A DNA stretch of 64,000 bases from Paenibacillus brevis (GCF_018919145.1 NZ_JAHLQJ010000001.1:186001-250000); one strand, 5' to 3'. Shown: positions 24,877-34,828, counted from the stretch's first letter. Notes: generated from the sequence alone by a model not told the origin. Numbers and translations: made by a program.

Positions 24877-25752
24877 TTAGCTTTTCTTGATTACAGGAAT
24901 CCAGATCTCACTTTTATAGTCAGGAACCGTTGTGTCCTTACCCTCATTCCAGAGCAATTCCGGTCCTCCCGTCAGTTCGTAGCCCGATGAAGGGAACCAT
25001 TCTGAATAAATTCTTGCCCAAGTATCCTGCAAGGCTCTCGGAAATTCTCCTATCGCAGTGAACACCGCCCAGGTAGAAGCTTCCACCGGGAGCACCTCCC
25101 AACGGTCAGGAACCGTTCCTGTTGTGGCCACCCCGATATATTGATCCAGCTCCCCGCCTTCCTGGCGTCCCTCCGTGAAATTGGCAGATACACATACGAT
25201 TCCTCCAGGCTCCGTATTCGAGATCCGCTTTAATTCAGCATAATCCTCCATCGTTAAACGGGTCCACATGGCGTCGATCTGAGGATTCGTTCCCTCATAA
25301 ACCAACGCAATTCGTTCCATGATGCCTGCAATCTGAAAAGGCCCCTTTTCAACAATCCGATACTCCATGGGGTTACCTCCCTTAATCGTTAATTGAAAGG
25401 TCATGGGCGGAAAAGACTTCAGCCTGGAAGACCCTTTCCGGGCTTCTGACGGCGTAGTCCCGTGCCAGGCTTGAAATGCCCTGGTGAAGGAGTCCGGTGA
25501 ATCATAGCCATATTTCAGAGCAAGATCAATGATCTTTTCGGTCTGGTTGAGCAGATCCATGCCGGCCAATGTCAACCTGCGATAGCGGACATATTCGCCA
25601 AGACTCATCCCCGACAAGAAGGAGAACATTCTCCGGAAATGATATTCCGAGCAGCCTGCAATTCGAGCGACACTGCGCATATCGATCTCCTCATCCACCA
25701 AATGCTCTTCAATATACTCCATGGCTAGATTCATTTGCTTCAGCGCTTCCAT
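24877..25752 (-). CDS. AraC-family regulator with GyrI-like effector-binding domain
   Basis: 291 residues in the order used by the Rob/SoxS-like multidrug group: an N-terminal AraC HTH pair (MRSVARIAGCSEYHFRRMFS; KYGYDSPDSFTRAFQAWHGT) followed from about residue 125 by a GyrI-like/AraC_E_bind domain (MEYRIVEKGPFQIAG ... YELTGGPELLWNEG). Such proteins bind hydrophobic or cationic small molecules. The ATG at 25752 follows AGGAGG by 9 bases. The gene is solitary. Confidence 0.9.
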   Translation of the reverse strand: MEALKQMNLAMEYIEEHLVDEEIDMRSVARIAGCSEYHFRRMFSFLSGMSLGEYVRYRRLTLAGMDLLNQTEKIIDLALKYGYDSPDSFTRAFQAWHGTTPSEARKGSSRLKSFPPMTFQLTIKGGNPMEYRIVEKGPFQIAGIMERIALVYEGTNPQIDAMWTRLTMEDYAELKRISNTEPGGIVCVSANFTEGRQEGGELDQYIGVATTGTVPDRWEVLPVEASTWAVFTAIGEFPRALQDTWARIYSEWFPSSGYELTGGPELLWNEGKDTTVPDYKSEIWIPVIKKS

Positions 25753-26034
25753 GCCATCGCTCCTCCTGTGCTCCTATCGTCCTGCTCCATTCCAGGTAAT
25801 CTCATACCCAATTCCTTTCCACTGCATCATAACATCCAATATTCCAGCTTTACCCGACATTCCCTCTACGGAATTTGCAGGATTGAGGACAAAAGTTGGC
25901 AGCCCGGATGGAATCAAGAAATGGAGAGCACATATTCGTGGCAAATATCGGATGTTAATCGTCCATTAACAAATCACATTCATACTTAAATCTAAGCCGC
26001 ACAAATAATCGCAGGCACAGAAAGGAATTCACGT

Positions 26035-26664
26035 ATGGGAATTCATACCTACTTCTATTCATTGAACGACTTGGAGCGGATCATTCGCTGCCCTGGCCGA
26101 TTCAAGCTTCAGGAGCACAGTGTATCCGCGCATTCCTGGAAGGTTGTCCAATACGCCAAGACCTTGGCCGATATCGAGGAGAGCCATGGGGTAACGGTAG
26201 ATTGGAAAAAGCTATATGAAATCACCAGCAGCCATGATTACGGCGAAATTTTCATCGGGGATATCAAGACCCCTGTGAAGCATTATTCGCTGGAGCTTAG
26301 AGCCATGCTGCAGCAGGTCGAAGAGGGCATGGTCGCTCACTTCATCGACGAGCATATTCCCGAAGAGTTTCAGGCCATCTTCCGCAGACAATTGCGGGAA
26401 GGAAAAGACGACTCCGTGGAGGGGCGTATCCTGGAGGTAGCCGACAAGATGGATCAGATCTACGAGGCCTTTGCAGAACTTCAGTTAGGCAACACAGAAA
26501 AAGAATTCATCACCATGTACCGGAATGCGCTTATCAAAATTAAAGGCATCCAGCTGCACTGCGTGGATTACTTCCTCCAGCACATTCTTCCCGACATCGT
26601 CCAAGAAGGCTCACACTCCCCGGTCGATTTCGAGAAAATCACCAACGAAGCATTATCGTCTTGA
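26035..26664 (+). CDS. YfbR-like HD-domain phosphohydrolase
   Basis: 209 residues. The HD metal site is complete and at the same positions as in E. coli YfbR as I remember it: His33 (SAHSW), His67-Asp68 (SSHDYGE) and Asp137 (VADKMD). YfbR is a 5'-deoxynucleotidase acting on deoxynucleoside monophosphates; this protein probably cleans up nucleotides in the cytosol. It is a single gene starting with ATG after AAAGGA. Confidence 0.85.
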   Translation: MGIHTYFYSLNDLERIIRCPGRFKLQEHSVSAHSWKVVQYAKTLADIEESHGVTVDWKKLYEITSSHDYGEIFIGDIKTPVKHYSLELRAMLQQVEEGMVAHFIDEHIPEEFQAIFRRQLREGKDDSVEGRILEVADKMDQIYEAFAELQLGNTEKEFITMYRNALIKIKGIQLHCVDYFLQHILPDIVQEGSHSPVDFEKITNEALSS

Positions 26665-26828
26665 TGCTCGGAAAAATTGCTGTCCATCAAGGCTCCAAAG
26701 CTATCCAACACGTTCCCAAATTAAAAAGCCGGGCGAGAAAAGTGGCGATCCCATCTTATAATCAGGGGTCAGTCCCAGGTTTTTCGTCCAACTTTTATTG
26801 TTCGTTCGCTTTAGGCTTTCTGCGATTA

Positions 26829-27098
26829 ATGCCGTTCTTCACTATAATCGCCGCACGAGCACCCACACCTGCAATTTTAATGCCTTTCTGCACTATAATC
26901 ATCGCATGAGCACCCACGCCTGCAATTTTAATGCCTTTCTGCACTATAATCGCTGCATGAGCACCCACACCTGGAATTATAGTGACTTTCTGCACTATAA
27001 TCATCGCACGAGCACCCACGCCTGCAATTTTAATGCCTTTCTGCACTATAATCGCCGCACGAGCGCCCGCACCTGTAATTATAGTGCCTTTCTGCACT
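26829..27098. repeat. 51-bp tandem repeat array, five full units plus a partial sixth
   Basis: Units begin at 26829, 26880, 26931, 26982 and 27033, with a partial unit at 27084-27098. Each holds TTCTGCACTATAATC (TTCTTCACTATAATC in the first unit), then GCACGAGCACCCACACCTGC-like sequence and an AT-rich end. Every unit has a TATAAT hexamer on the plus strand. Because 51 is divisible by three, both strands stay open: the minus strand reads a 17-residue Gly/Ala/Ile-rich period. No convincing ribosome site precedes the minus-strand GTG at 27097. It lies in the 530-bp gap between the HD gene and xylB. Confidence 0.9.
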
Positions 27099-27194
27099 TA
27101 TTTCCGTAGCGAACGATGTGGCTTTGGTGAAGAAGGAGGACCCTCCCCTGCTCATCTGCAAGCATTCTTGGGTCCCCATAGTCTGCTTTGCGTA

Positions 27195-28691
27195 TTAGCC
27201 GCGGAACTCTTGCAGCCCTTCATTCAGCGAACGGGTAGCCGCATAGACTTGCTGGTAAAGCTTGAACAAACGGCTATAGGCTTCGACATTGGCCGGTACC
27301 GGCTCATAGGTTTGCGCATAGCCGATAAATTGATCGGCGCAATCCTTGAGGCTGGCGAACCAGCCGCTGCCTACCGCTGCCATCATCGCTGCGCCCATCG
27401 CCGGGCCTTGTTCGTTCTTCAGCGAGACGACCGGAATGCCGAAAATATCGGCTTGCATTTGCAGCCAGACCGGATTCTTCGCACCGCCGCCGATGGAGAT
27501 TACCCGGTCCACCTCGATGCCCGCCTCGCGGAACAAGGCAAGGGATTCAGCCAGCGAGAAGGTGATGCCCTCCATCACGGCACGGGCCAGATGCTCCCGG
27601 CGATGCGTGCCGGACAGCCCGATGAAGCTGCCGCGAATAACGCTGTCTGCATGCGGCGTGCGCTCGCCAACCAGGTAAGGCGTGAACAGCAGGCCGTCCG
27701 CTCCGGGAGGAAGCGAGCCAACAGGTGCGAGCAGCTCATTGAAGCCAAGCTCCGGCGCCAGCGAATCCTTGAACCAGCTCAGGGAATAGCCTGCCGCCAG
27801 GGTGACCCCCATGGCATAGAAGGCTCCCGGATGAGCATGGTTGAAGAAGTGCACCTTGCCGCCGAAGTCCTTGCTCTTGTCCTCCTCGTAGGTGAGGACA
27901 ACGCCCGATGTACCGATGCTGCACAGCGCATCGCCCTTGCGGACAATGCCGGCGCCTACCGCGCCGCAGGCATTGTCCGCGCCGCCGCCGAACACCCGTG
28001 TGTTCGGCGAGAGGCCGCTCTGCTGCGCGAACTCCGGCAGAACCGTGCCGGTGTCCTCCGTGCTGCCGACGAGCGGCGGGCAGAACCCGGCCGGAAGTCC
28101 GAAGGCCGCTGTGATCTCTTCGCTCCACGCACCTTCCGGCACATTCAACAGCAGCGTGCCTGCGGCGTCGGAGATTTCCATCGCGACCTGTCCGGTCATC
28201 CGATAGCGCAAATAATCCTTCGGCAACACGAAGCGTGCAGCCTTCGCAAACAGCTCAGGCTCATGCTTTTGCACCCACAAAATCTTCGGCAGCGTAAAGC
28301 CCTCTAATGCCGCATTCCGGGTAATCTCAAGCAGGCTGTCTCCCAGCTTCGCCTCAATCTCCCGGCATTCCTTCGTCGTACGGGTATCATTCCACAGGAT
28401 CGCGTTGCGAAGCACCTTGTTCTGCTCATCCAGCAGCACCAGGCCATGCATTTGTCCCGAGAAGGATACGCCTTCAATATCTTCGGCTGCCGCCTGTTTA
28501 CCGTCCAGCAGCTCCTTTAGACAAGTCAGTGTTCCCTTTACCCATTCCTCCGGATCCTGCTCACTATATCCCGGGCGTTCTTGAATCAGCGGGTAAGAAG
28601 CTGTAGCCTCCCCCACAATATCTCCCTGCTTGTTTACCAGCACCGTCTTCACCGAGCTGGTTCCCAAGTCGATTCCGATTACGTACTTCAT
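27195..28691 (-). CDS. xylB: Xylulokinase
   Basis: 498 residues, FGGY carbohydrate kinase. The N-terminal phosphate-binding loop YVIGIDLGTSSVKTVLV, the substrate signature GVSFSGQMHGLVLLD typical of xylulokinase, and the C-terminal ISIGGGAKNPVWLQMQAD adenosine motif are visible. It phosphorylates D-xylulose for entry into the pentose phosphate pathway. It lies downstream of xylA on the same strand, separated by a terminator and a repeat remnant, so part of its transcription may depend on read-through. Confidence 0.96.
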   Translation of the reverse strand: MKYVIGIDLGTSSVKTVLVNKQGDIVGEATASYPLIQERPGYSEQDPEEWVKGTLTCLKELLDGKQAAAEDIEGVSFSGQMHGLVLLDEQNKVLRNAILWNDTRTTKECREIEAKLGDSLLEITRNAALEGFTLPKILWVQKHEPELFAKAARFVLPKDYLRYRMTGQVAMEISDAAGTLLLNVPEGAWSEEITAAFGLPAGFCPPLVGSTEDTGTVLPEFAQQSGLSPNTRVFGGGADNACGAVGAGIVRKGDALCSIGTSGVVLTYEEDKSKDFGGKVHFFNHAHPGAFYAMGVTLAAGYSLSWFKDSLAPELGFNELLAPVGSLPPGADGLLFTPYLVGERTPHADSVIRGSFIGLSGTHRREHLARAVMEGITFSLAESLALFREAGIEVDRVISIGGGAKNPVWLQMQADIFGIPVVSLKNEQGPAMGAAMMAAVGSGWFASLKDCADQFIGYAQTYEPVPANVEAYSRLFKLYQQVYAATRSLNEGLQEFRG

Positions 28692-28740
28692 CGTCCGATA
28701 CGCCTCCCTTGATCATGTATATAATTGAAAGCTGAATAAG

Positions 28741-28804
28741 TTGGAATTTCTGGCCTAGCTCCGAGAACGACAGCGATTGTAAGAACGCTTCACACGTTGC
28801 CCCC
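28741..28804. repeat. Dispersed intergenic repeat, partial copy E
   Basis: The last 35 bp (ACAGCGATTGTAAGAACGCT, then TCACACGTTGCCCC) match, in reverse orientation, the left end of copy A at 10808. The remaining part of the element is diverged or missing. It lies between xylA and xylB. Confidence 0.6.
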
Positions 28805-28837
28805 GCGTACAATTATTAGTCCAGCTTATATGAACCG

Positions 28838-28869
28838 AAAAAAGGGGACGACCAGGCGCCCCCTTTTTT
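28838..28869 (-). terminator. Rho-independent terminator after xylA
   Basis: On the minus strand AAAAAAGGGG pairs with CCCCTTTTTT around a short loop, 31 bp past the xylA stop. It probably limits read-through into xylB. Confidence 0.85.
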
Positions 28870-28900
28870 AACGTTCAATCACTTGCAGCTTAGCACCTGC

Positions 28901-30217
28901 TTATTTGGTAGTGAAAATCAATTCGTTAAGACGCGCCTTCACCAGCTCAAGGTGGTTGGACTTGTTGCGAATGTCGCTATGCTCCAATGCATAAGCTTCC
29001 AAAGTCTTGAAGTTCGCTTTGCCGGACAGAATGTCTGCACCGATGCCGGACTTGAAGCTTGCATAGCGCTCGTCGATCAGGCCGTCGATGAATTTCTCTT
29101 CCTTCATACGAGCCGCAACCTTCAGACCCTTCGCAAAGGTGTCCATACCAGCGATGTGGGAGTAGAACAAATCCTCAGGCTCGAAGGAAGAACGTCTAAC
29201 CTTCGCATCAAAGTTCACGCCGCCGGATCCCAATCCGCCATTTTCAATAATTTCGTACATGGCCAAAGTTACTGCATACAGGTCTGTAGGGAATTCATCT
29301 GTATCCCAGCCCAGCAGCATGTCGCCTTGGTTCGCATCGATCGAACCGAGCATATTGTTGATACGCGCTACGCGCAGCTCATGCTCGAAGGTATGTCCTG
29401 CCAGTGTCGCATGGTTTGCTTCCAGGTTAAGCTTGAATTTATCTTGAAGACCATATTTTTGCAAGAAGGCGATCGTAGTAGCTGCATCAAAGTCATATTG
29501 GTGCTTGGTCGGCTCTTTTGGCTTAGGCTCGATCAGGAATTGGCCGGTAAAGCCGATTTCCTTCGCGTAATCAACAGCCATTTGGAAGAAGCGGGCCAGG
29601 TTATCCAGCTCCAAGCCCATATCTGTGTTCAGCAGGGATTCATAGCCTTCACGGCCGCCCCAGAACACATAGTTCTCAGCGCCAAGCTCAACTGCAGTTT
29701 CCAAGCCCTTTTTCACTTGCGCAGCTGCATATGCAAATACGTCTGCATTGGAGGTTGTTGCCGCCCCGTGGACATAACGCGGGTTAGAGAACATGTTGGC
29801 GGTATTCCACAGCAGCTTCACGCCGGACTGCTTCATACCTTCCTTGATTTTAGCGACGATTGCGTCAAGGTTCTCATTGGATTCCTTCAACGTAGCGCCT
29901 TCCGGAGCAATGTCCGCATCATGGAAGCAGAAATATGGAGCGCCGAGCTTCTCCAGGAATTCGAAGTTCACTTCCACGCGTGCCTTCGCCAGATCCAGAC
30001 CGGATACAGTCTCCCATGGGCGAACCATGTTGCCTTGACCGAAAGGATCGCTGCCGTTCATTGTCAGCGTATGCCAGTAAGCTACCGCAAAGCGCAGATG
30101 CTCCTTCATGGACTTGCCGAGCACCACTTCATTCTCGTTATAGTGCTTAAATGCCAATGGGTTGTTCGAGCCTGCACCTTCAAATTGAATCTTGCCAATG
30201 TTCTTGAAATAACTCAC
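28901..30217 (-). CDS. xylA: Xylose isomerase
   Basis: 438 residues, class II xylose isomerase. The catalytic His/Asp strand [13 protein letters not shown], metal ligands in [38 protein letters not shown] and the WDTDEFPTD loop are intact. It converts D-xylose to D-xylulose in the cytosol. Translation starts at GTG (30217) with AGGAGG 6 bases upstream. The promoter region contains a XylR-type operator and a cre site, the classical xyl arrangement, with xylR divergent. Confidence 0.97.
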   Translation of the reverse strand: MSYFKNIGKIQFEGAGSNNPLAFKHYNENEVVLGKSMKEHLRFAVAYWHTLTMNGSDPFGQGNMVRPWETVSGLDLAKARVEVNFEFLEKLGAPYFCFHDADIAPEGATLKESNENLDAIVAKIKEGMKQSGVKLLWNTANMFSNPRYVHGAATTSNADVFAYAAAQVKKGLETAVELGAENYVFWGGREGYESLLNTDMGLELDNLARFFQMAVDYAKEIGFTGQFLIEPKPKEPTKHQYDFDAATTIAFLQKYGLQDKFKLNLEANHATLAGHTFEHELRVARINNMLGSIDANQGDMLLGWDTDEFPTDLYAVTLAMYEIIENGGLGSGGVNFDAKVRRSSFEPEDLFYSHIAGMDTFAKGLKVAARMKEEKFIDGLIDERYASFKSGIGADILSGKANFKTLEAYALEHSDIRNKSNHLELVKARLNELIFTTK

Positions 30218-30250
30218 GTTACGTCCTCCTTACAATATAATGATCTTTTA

Positions 30251-30264
30251 AGTAAGCCCTTACA
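30251..30264 (-). promoter_or_regulatory. Candidate cre (CcpA) site in the xylA leader
   Basis: On the minus strand TGTAAGGGCTTACT differs from the near-palindromic cre TGTAAGCGCTTACA at two positions. It lies 34 bp upstream of the xylA start, as in other Bacillales xyl operons under glucose repression. Confidence 0.7.
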
Positions 30265-30324
30265 TCAGTCTTGCCTTAATGATTTTGTCTCATGCTCTTT
30301 TCAACTCAATCCTATCACGTTATA

Positions 30325-30351
30325 CTTAGTTTGTCCAGTGAACTAACTAAG
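30325..30351. promoter_or_regulatory. XylR operator (xylO) between xylA and xylR
   Basis: A perfect 7-bp inverted repeat CTTAGTT / AACTAAG separated by 13 bp, matching the TTAGTTTGT...ACTAA pattern of Firmicute XylR operators. On the minus strand it overlaps a possible promoter for xylA (TGGACA, 17 bp, TAGGAT). Confidence 0.8.
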
Positions 30352-30420
30352 TAATTTAGTAAGCATTTTTTATCTATGATATGATGGCGAATAGAAAAGC
30401 ATGTGACCGGAGGAACTTCG

Positions 30421-31602
30421 ATGAAAATTACGGGCGATCAGCAACTGATCAAGAAGATGAACAAAGGCATAGTTCTGGATACCATCCGGCAAAAACAGCC
30501 GCTGTCCCGGGCAGATATCTCCGCGGCGATCGGATTAAATAAAGCTACGGTATCCTCCCTGGTCGCAGAGCTTATTGACAGCCAGCTAGTCACCGAGATC
30601 GGGCCGGGCGAATCCAGCGGCGGCAGAAAGCCCACCTTGCTGTTGTTCAACAAACAGGCCGGCTATGCGGTTGGCGTGGACATTCGTGTGCATGATCTTC
30701 TTGTCGTCATTGTTGATCTGGAAGGCCATATAATTCGCGAGCAGAGCACTCCGCTTGCTGACTATACAACAGAGAGCGTAACGAATCAGATCAAATCCAC
30801 GATCACTAAGATCTGTGCTGATCTTCCCGCTACTCCTTACGGGATCGTCGGAATCGGAATCGGAGTTCCCGGACTAGTAAATGAGACTCAGCAAGTCGTC
30901 TCTGCTCCCAACCTGGGCTGGAACAATTTTGATCTGGCAGGACATCTTCAGCAAGAATTTGCTGTGCCGATTCATATCGATAATGAAGCAAATGCCGGCG
31001 CAATCGGAGAAAAGCTGTACGGTGCCGGGCTGCATACCAATGATCTGGTCTATTTAAGCATCGGGGTCGGAATCGGCTCCGGGATTGTCGTAGGCGGGCA
31101 GCTATACCGCGGCACGTCTAATTTTTCCGGTGAAGTCGGCCATATGACCATCGCCGAGAATGGACCGCTTTGCCGGTGCGGCAATCATGGCTGTTGGGAG
31201 ACGCTGGCTTCCGAGAAGGCACTGCTGGATCAGGCTGCGGGAATTTGGGGCGAGCAAGTCTCCACGATCGAAGAAGTGCTGGCAAAAGTAGAAGAGGGCA
31301 ACAGCCAAGCTGCCACCCTCCTGAATGAAATCGGAACCCAGCTCGGCATCGGGCTGGCGAATCTCGTCAATATTTTGAACCCTGAAATGATCGTTATCGG
31401 TAACCGGCTGTCTCTGGCTGGCAAGCAGCTTGAACAAGCCATGCTGCACTCGATTGAGCAACGGAGCCTGTCTTATCACCGGAAGAAGACGCAAGTCGAA
31501 TTTGCCAAGCTTGGAATTCGTTCCACCGCTCTAGGGGCGGCATCCATGCCAATTACAGCCTTCCTGGCAGATCCTGATGTCACCGTGCAGGCGGAAGCCT
31601 GA
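30421..31602 (+). CDS. xylR: Xylose-responsive ROK-family repressor
   Basis: About 393 residues. N-terminal winged HTH (KGIVLDTIRQ, SRADISAAIGLNKATVSSLV) is followed by a ROK domain with VGIGIGVPGLVN, IDNEANAGAIGE and the zinc-binding CRCGNHGCWE cluster. XylR binds xylO and releases it on binding xylose. The ATG at 30421 was chosen because GGAGG lies 7 bases upstream; an upstream in-frame GTG at 30403 has none. Divergent from xylA. Confidence 0.94.
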   Translation: MKITGDQQLIKKMNKGIVLDTIRQKQPLSRADISAAIGLNKATVSSLVAELIDSQLVTEIGPGESSGGRKPTLLLFNKQAGYAVGVDIRVHDLLVVIVDLEGHIIREQSTPLADYTTESVTNQIKSTITKICADLPATPYGIVGIGIGVPGLVNETQQVVSAPNLGWNNFDLAGHLQQEFAVPIHIDNEANAGAIGEKLYGAGLHTNDLVYLSIGVGIGSGIVVGGQLYRGTSNFSGEVGHMTIAENGPLCRCGNHGCWETLASEKALLDQAAGIWGEQVSTIEEVLAKVEEGNSQAATLLNEIGTQLGIGLANLVNILNPEMIVIGNRLSLAGKQLEQAMLHSIEQRSLSYHRKKTQVEFAKLGIRSTALGAASMPITAFLADPDVTVQAEA

Positions 31603-31627
31603 ATAGGAGCAGCGGCAGCATAATACA

Positions 31628-34600
31628 CTAAATATTCAGCCGCAGATTGCTGCCGGCAAGCGCCAATGCATCTTGCTCCGGCACAGGCCGGCTGATCAAG
31701 TAACCCTGGATCACATCACATCTGGAACGCTTGATATATTGGAGCTGCCGCTGAGTTTCCACCCCTTCCGCAACGACCTTCAACCCCATCTTTCTCCCGA
31801 TCAGCACGATGGCTCTTGCCAAGGATCGGCTATCCCCCTCATCCGGAACCTGCTCAATGAAGGATTTATCGATCTTCAGTGTGGTGATCGGCATCTGCTT
31901 CAGATAACCAAGGGAGGAATAGCCTGTCCCAAAGTCATCCAGCGCAATGCTTACTCCAATATCTCTCAATACCGTCAGGCTGGCCACCATCTCGTCAAAG
32001 GACTCCATGATCGTGCTTTCCGTGATCTCCAGCTCCAGATATCGCGGATTCAATCCGGTCTCTCTCAATGTTTTCTGTACATTATCCGCAAAATCATCCT
32101 GCAGCAGTTGAATGACGGAAATATTGACCCCGATCAGAAAATCTCCATACCCTTCATCCTGCAGCCTTCTTCCGAACCGGCATGCTTCCTTGAGCACCCA
32201 GGCGCCGATTGGAATAATGAGCCGGCTGTCCTCGGCCACCTTGATAAAGTTCAAGGGAGAAACAAAGCCAAGCTCCGGGCTGTTCCAGCGAACCAGAGCC
32301 TCGAAGCCGGAAATTCGCTCTGAATGCAGATCGACCTGTGGCTGGTAATGCAGCAATAGCTCCCCGTTCTGTACCGCTTGACGCAGATACTTTTCTAATT
32401 GCACCCTTTCATAGAAGGCTTGCTGGAAAGCCGGAGTAAAGACCATATACTTCCCTTTTCCGGCCTCTTTAGCTGCATACATCGCCATGTCGGCATTTTT
32501 CAAGAGCTCCTCCGGATCGGTTCCGTCCTGCGGATACAGGGAAATCCCGATGCTCACCGATATATAAAGCTCACTGTCCTGGATATAGAACGGCTCCTTG
32601 AACATATCTATCAGCTTTTCGGCATAGCCTTCCGCCTGAGCAGCCTCTCTGATTCCTTCCAGCATAATTACAAATTCATCTCCGCCCAAGCGGAACAGCA
32701 TATCCTCACTGCCGATTGCTTCAGTTAAGCGTTTGCTCGCCTCTGCCAGCAGCAGATCTCCTGCCTTATGTCCCAAGGTATCATTCACATACTTGAAATT
32801 ATCGGTATCGATGAAAAATAAGGCCGCATGTCGATCTGGTGTCTCAGAAAAATTCTCAAGCTCTCTCATAAAATAATGACGGTTCGGCAATCCGCTTAAT
32901 TCGTCATAGTAAGCCATATAATGCAAGCGGTCCTGAGAAAGCTTCAACTCATGAATATCAATAATCGAGCCTGTCATTCTCAGCGGTTCTCCGTTGGTAT
33001 CAAATACAATTTTTCCACGGGCAAGGAACCAATGATATTCTCCACATTTCATCCTGAGGCGGAATTCGCATTCGAGCAGGGAACGAAGCTCTGCACAAGC
33101 TTTCCCAATCTCGCTCGCATAGACCACTGCGTCATCAGGATGAATAAGATCAGAGAGCATGTCCCGATTTACGTGGTCTTCTTCCTCATAACCCAACAGT
33201 TGAAACCATCTAGGGGAGTAGTAATTCTTGTTATGTATTAAGTCGATCTCCCAGATACCTCCGTTTGAGGCTTCTGTTACTGAGCGGTATCGTTCTTCGT
33301 TCCGAGCCAGCAATTCCTGATTATCAAGCAGCTTCTTATAGTTATCCGCCAATTCCTCCTGAGCTGCCGTCAGCTCTTCGTAAGTTGCCTCCAGCTCCTG
33401 ATAGCTGTTCTGCAGCTTGATCTCGGATTCCTTCCGCTCCTGAATGTCCATCCCTGCGAGAACAAATACATCCGGATCCCCTTCCAGTCCTTGAATGGAG
33501 GTGGTTCGGAACAATAAGGCAATTTCTCCCTCTCCCTCTGAACGCTTCAGGATCACTTCACGGTCGACAGCAAATTGCATATTCAATGCTTCATCCAGCA
33601 TTTGCAGCAATTCGGGATAGTTGTCATACATGTCCTCCAGCTCATCATAAGGGCGATCCTCTGCCTGTTCCTCTGTAATCCCGATCAGCCGCTCGGCATA
33701 TTGATTCAACCTCACCGTTCTGCCGTCAGCCTTGACCGCCCAGATGAACAGATTCGCATGCTTCAGCACATCATTCGAGAATTCCCGCTCACCTTGCAGG
33801 GTTCTTCGCAGCCGCTTGATATACAGTCTGATCAGGATCGAGCCAACGATAGCCGAAATTACGATCAGGACGGCCGCCGTTATATATCGGTTGCGGATTT
33901 TCTCATTGTAGTAATCGGAATGGGTAAAGAAATATCTCTGATATAGCTCCTCGAACAAGGGATCACCTTGAACCTCGGTTATACGGGAATTTAAATAAGA
34001 CACAAGCTCCGGGGAGTCCTTCCGGATCCCATAAGCAAAGTCAACCGGGTAAAGTCCTCCCAGCACCATCCGGATTTCATCACTCATGCCTTCACGAATC
34101 ATCAGATAGTTAACCACTTGCTGGTTCTCAAACAGAAGATCGATCTTCCCTTCTCTTAGAGCATACATCCCTTCCTGAACGGTTGGAAATGTTGAGTAAT
34201 CGGTAATTCCCAGCTCACTCTTCAACTGCTGCTCCGTATATTGTCCTGCACCTACACCGATCCTGTAACGGGACAATGTGTTCAAGGTGACTGCTTCCTC
34301 AAAATGAGTCTTGGCAAAAATTCCTGTCGTTGTCTTCATGATCGGCTTGGAGTAGCTGATTTCGCTTTTTCGTTCATCCAGCACGGCCATGAGGCCTACG
34401 GTGTCGACTTCTTTGTTGTTCAGCTTTGTATAAACCTTCTCCCATGCATCAAAGGAATAATAAATCGAGTATTTGTCTTCTTCAAACAAAAGGCGGGTCA
34501 GATCGAGGTCAAATCCGGCAGGATAACCATTTTGGTCATACTTGAAGGGCGGGTAATCCAGCTCGGACTGGTAGAGAATATTTTCTCGAGAGGCGGTTGC

Positions 34601-34672
34601 AGCTTCGGGGTTTAGTAGAAATGAAGTTACCACAATCACTAACAGGAATACTGAGCTTACGAGCTGCTTCAT
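31628..34672 (-). CDS. Solute-binding sensor-PAS-PAS-GGDEF-EAL c-di-GMP protein
   Basis: 1014 residues. A signal/anchor segment, then an extracellular SBP_bac_3 domain (ENILYQSELDYPPFKYDQNG, GFDLDLTRLLFEED) of about residues 25-245, a transmembrane helix near 260-280, two PAS domains joined by a coiled coil (SYQELEATYEELTAAQEEL), an intact GGDEF (FRLGGDEFVIML) and an intact EAL (FEALVRW, LDDFGTGYSSLGYL). Such fusions couple binding of an amino acid or polar ligand outside the cell to synthesis or breakdown of c-di-GMP. The ATG at 34672 follows GGGAGGG by 6 bases. Convergent with xylR, 25 bp apart. Confidence 0.93.
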   Translation of the reverse strand: MKQLVSSVFLLVIVVTSFLLNPEAATASRENILYQSELDYPPFKYDQNGYPAGFDLDLTRLLFEEDKYSIYYSFDAWEKVYTKLNNKEVDTVGLMAVLDERKSEISYSKPIMKTTTGIFAKTHFEEAVTLNTLSRYRIGVGAGQYTEQQLKSELGITDYSTFPTVQEGMYALREGKIDLLFENQQVVNYLMIREGMSDEIRMVLGGLYPVDFAYGIRKDSPELVSYLNSRITEVQGDPLFEELYQRYFFTHSDYYNEKIRNRYITAAVLIVISAIVGSILIRLYIKRLRRTLQGEREFSNDVLKHANLFIWAVKADGRTVRLNQYAERLIGITEEQAEDRPYDELEDMYDNYPELLQMLDEALNMQFAVDREVILKRSEGEGEIALLFRTTSIQGLEGDPDVFVLAGMDIQERKESEIKLQNSYQELEATYEELTAAQEELADNYKKLLDNQELLARNEERYRSVTEASNGGIWEIDLIHNKNYYSPRWFQLLGYEEEDHVNRDMLSDLIHPDDAVVYASEIGKACAELRSLLECEFRLRMKCGEYHWFLARGKIVFDTNGEPLRMTGSIIDIHELKLSQDRLHYMAYYDELSGLPNRHYFMRELENFSETPDRHAALFFIDTDNFKYVNDTLGHKAGDLLLAEASKRLTEAIGSEDMLFRLGGDEFVIMLEGIREAAQAEGYAEKLIDMFKEPFYIQDSELYISVSIGISLYPQDGTDPEELLKNADMAMYAAKEAGKGKYMVFTPAFQQAFYERVQLEKYLRQAVQNGELLLHYQPQVDLHSERISGFEALVRWNSPELGFVSPLNFIKVAEDSRLIIPIGAWVLKEACRFGRRLQDEGYGDFLIGVNISVIQLLQDDFADNVQKTLRETGLNPRYLELEITESTIMESFDEMVASLTVLRDIGVSIALDDFGTGYSSLGYLKQMPITTLKIDKSFIEQVPDEGDSRSLARAIVLIGRKMGLKVVAEGVETQRQLQYIKRSRCDVIQGYLISRPVPEQDALALAGSNLRLNI

Positions 34673-34828
34673 CCTTAACCCTCCCAGGCAAGATCGTCGT
34701 GGCACTTTGGTCATAGATTAAAATTTAGTTATATTTTAACATAGTTTACCTGCCCCATATAGGTTTTTTATCCTATTTTGTCGAAGGCCGCGGCACTTTA
34801 AGACTAATTCGGGAGGGGGTTGTGACCA

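Noticed and set aside
26795..27097. Minus-strand gene for a 17-residue-period repeat protein
   Set aside because: The frame is open only because the unit length is a multiple of three; no good ribosome site, and the opposite strand is open as well.
26829..27098. CRISPR array
   Set aside because: Units are contiguous 51-bp near-copies without unique spacers, and no cas gene is present.
26982..28307. Plus-strand gene of 441 codons
   Set aside because: It starts in the tandem array and runs antisense through xylB; Arg/Ala-rich with no known motif.
28883..30346. Plus-strand gene of 487 codons
   Set aside because: Antisense shadow of xylA, which is unmistakable on the other strand.
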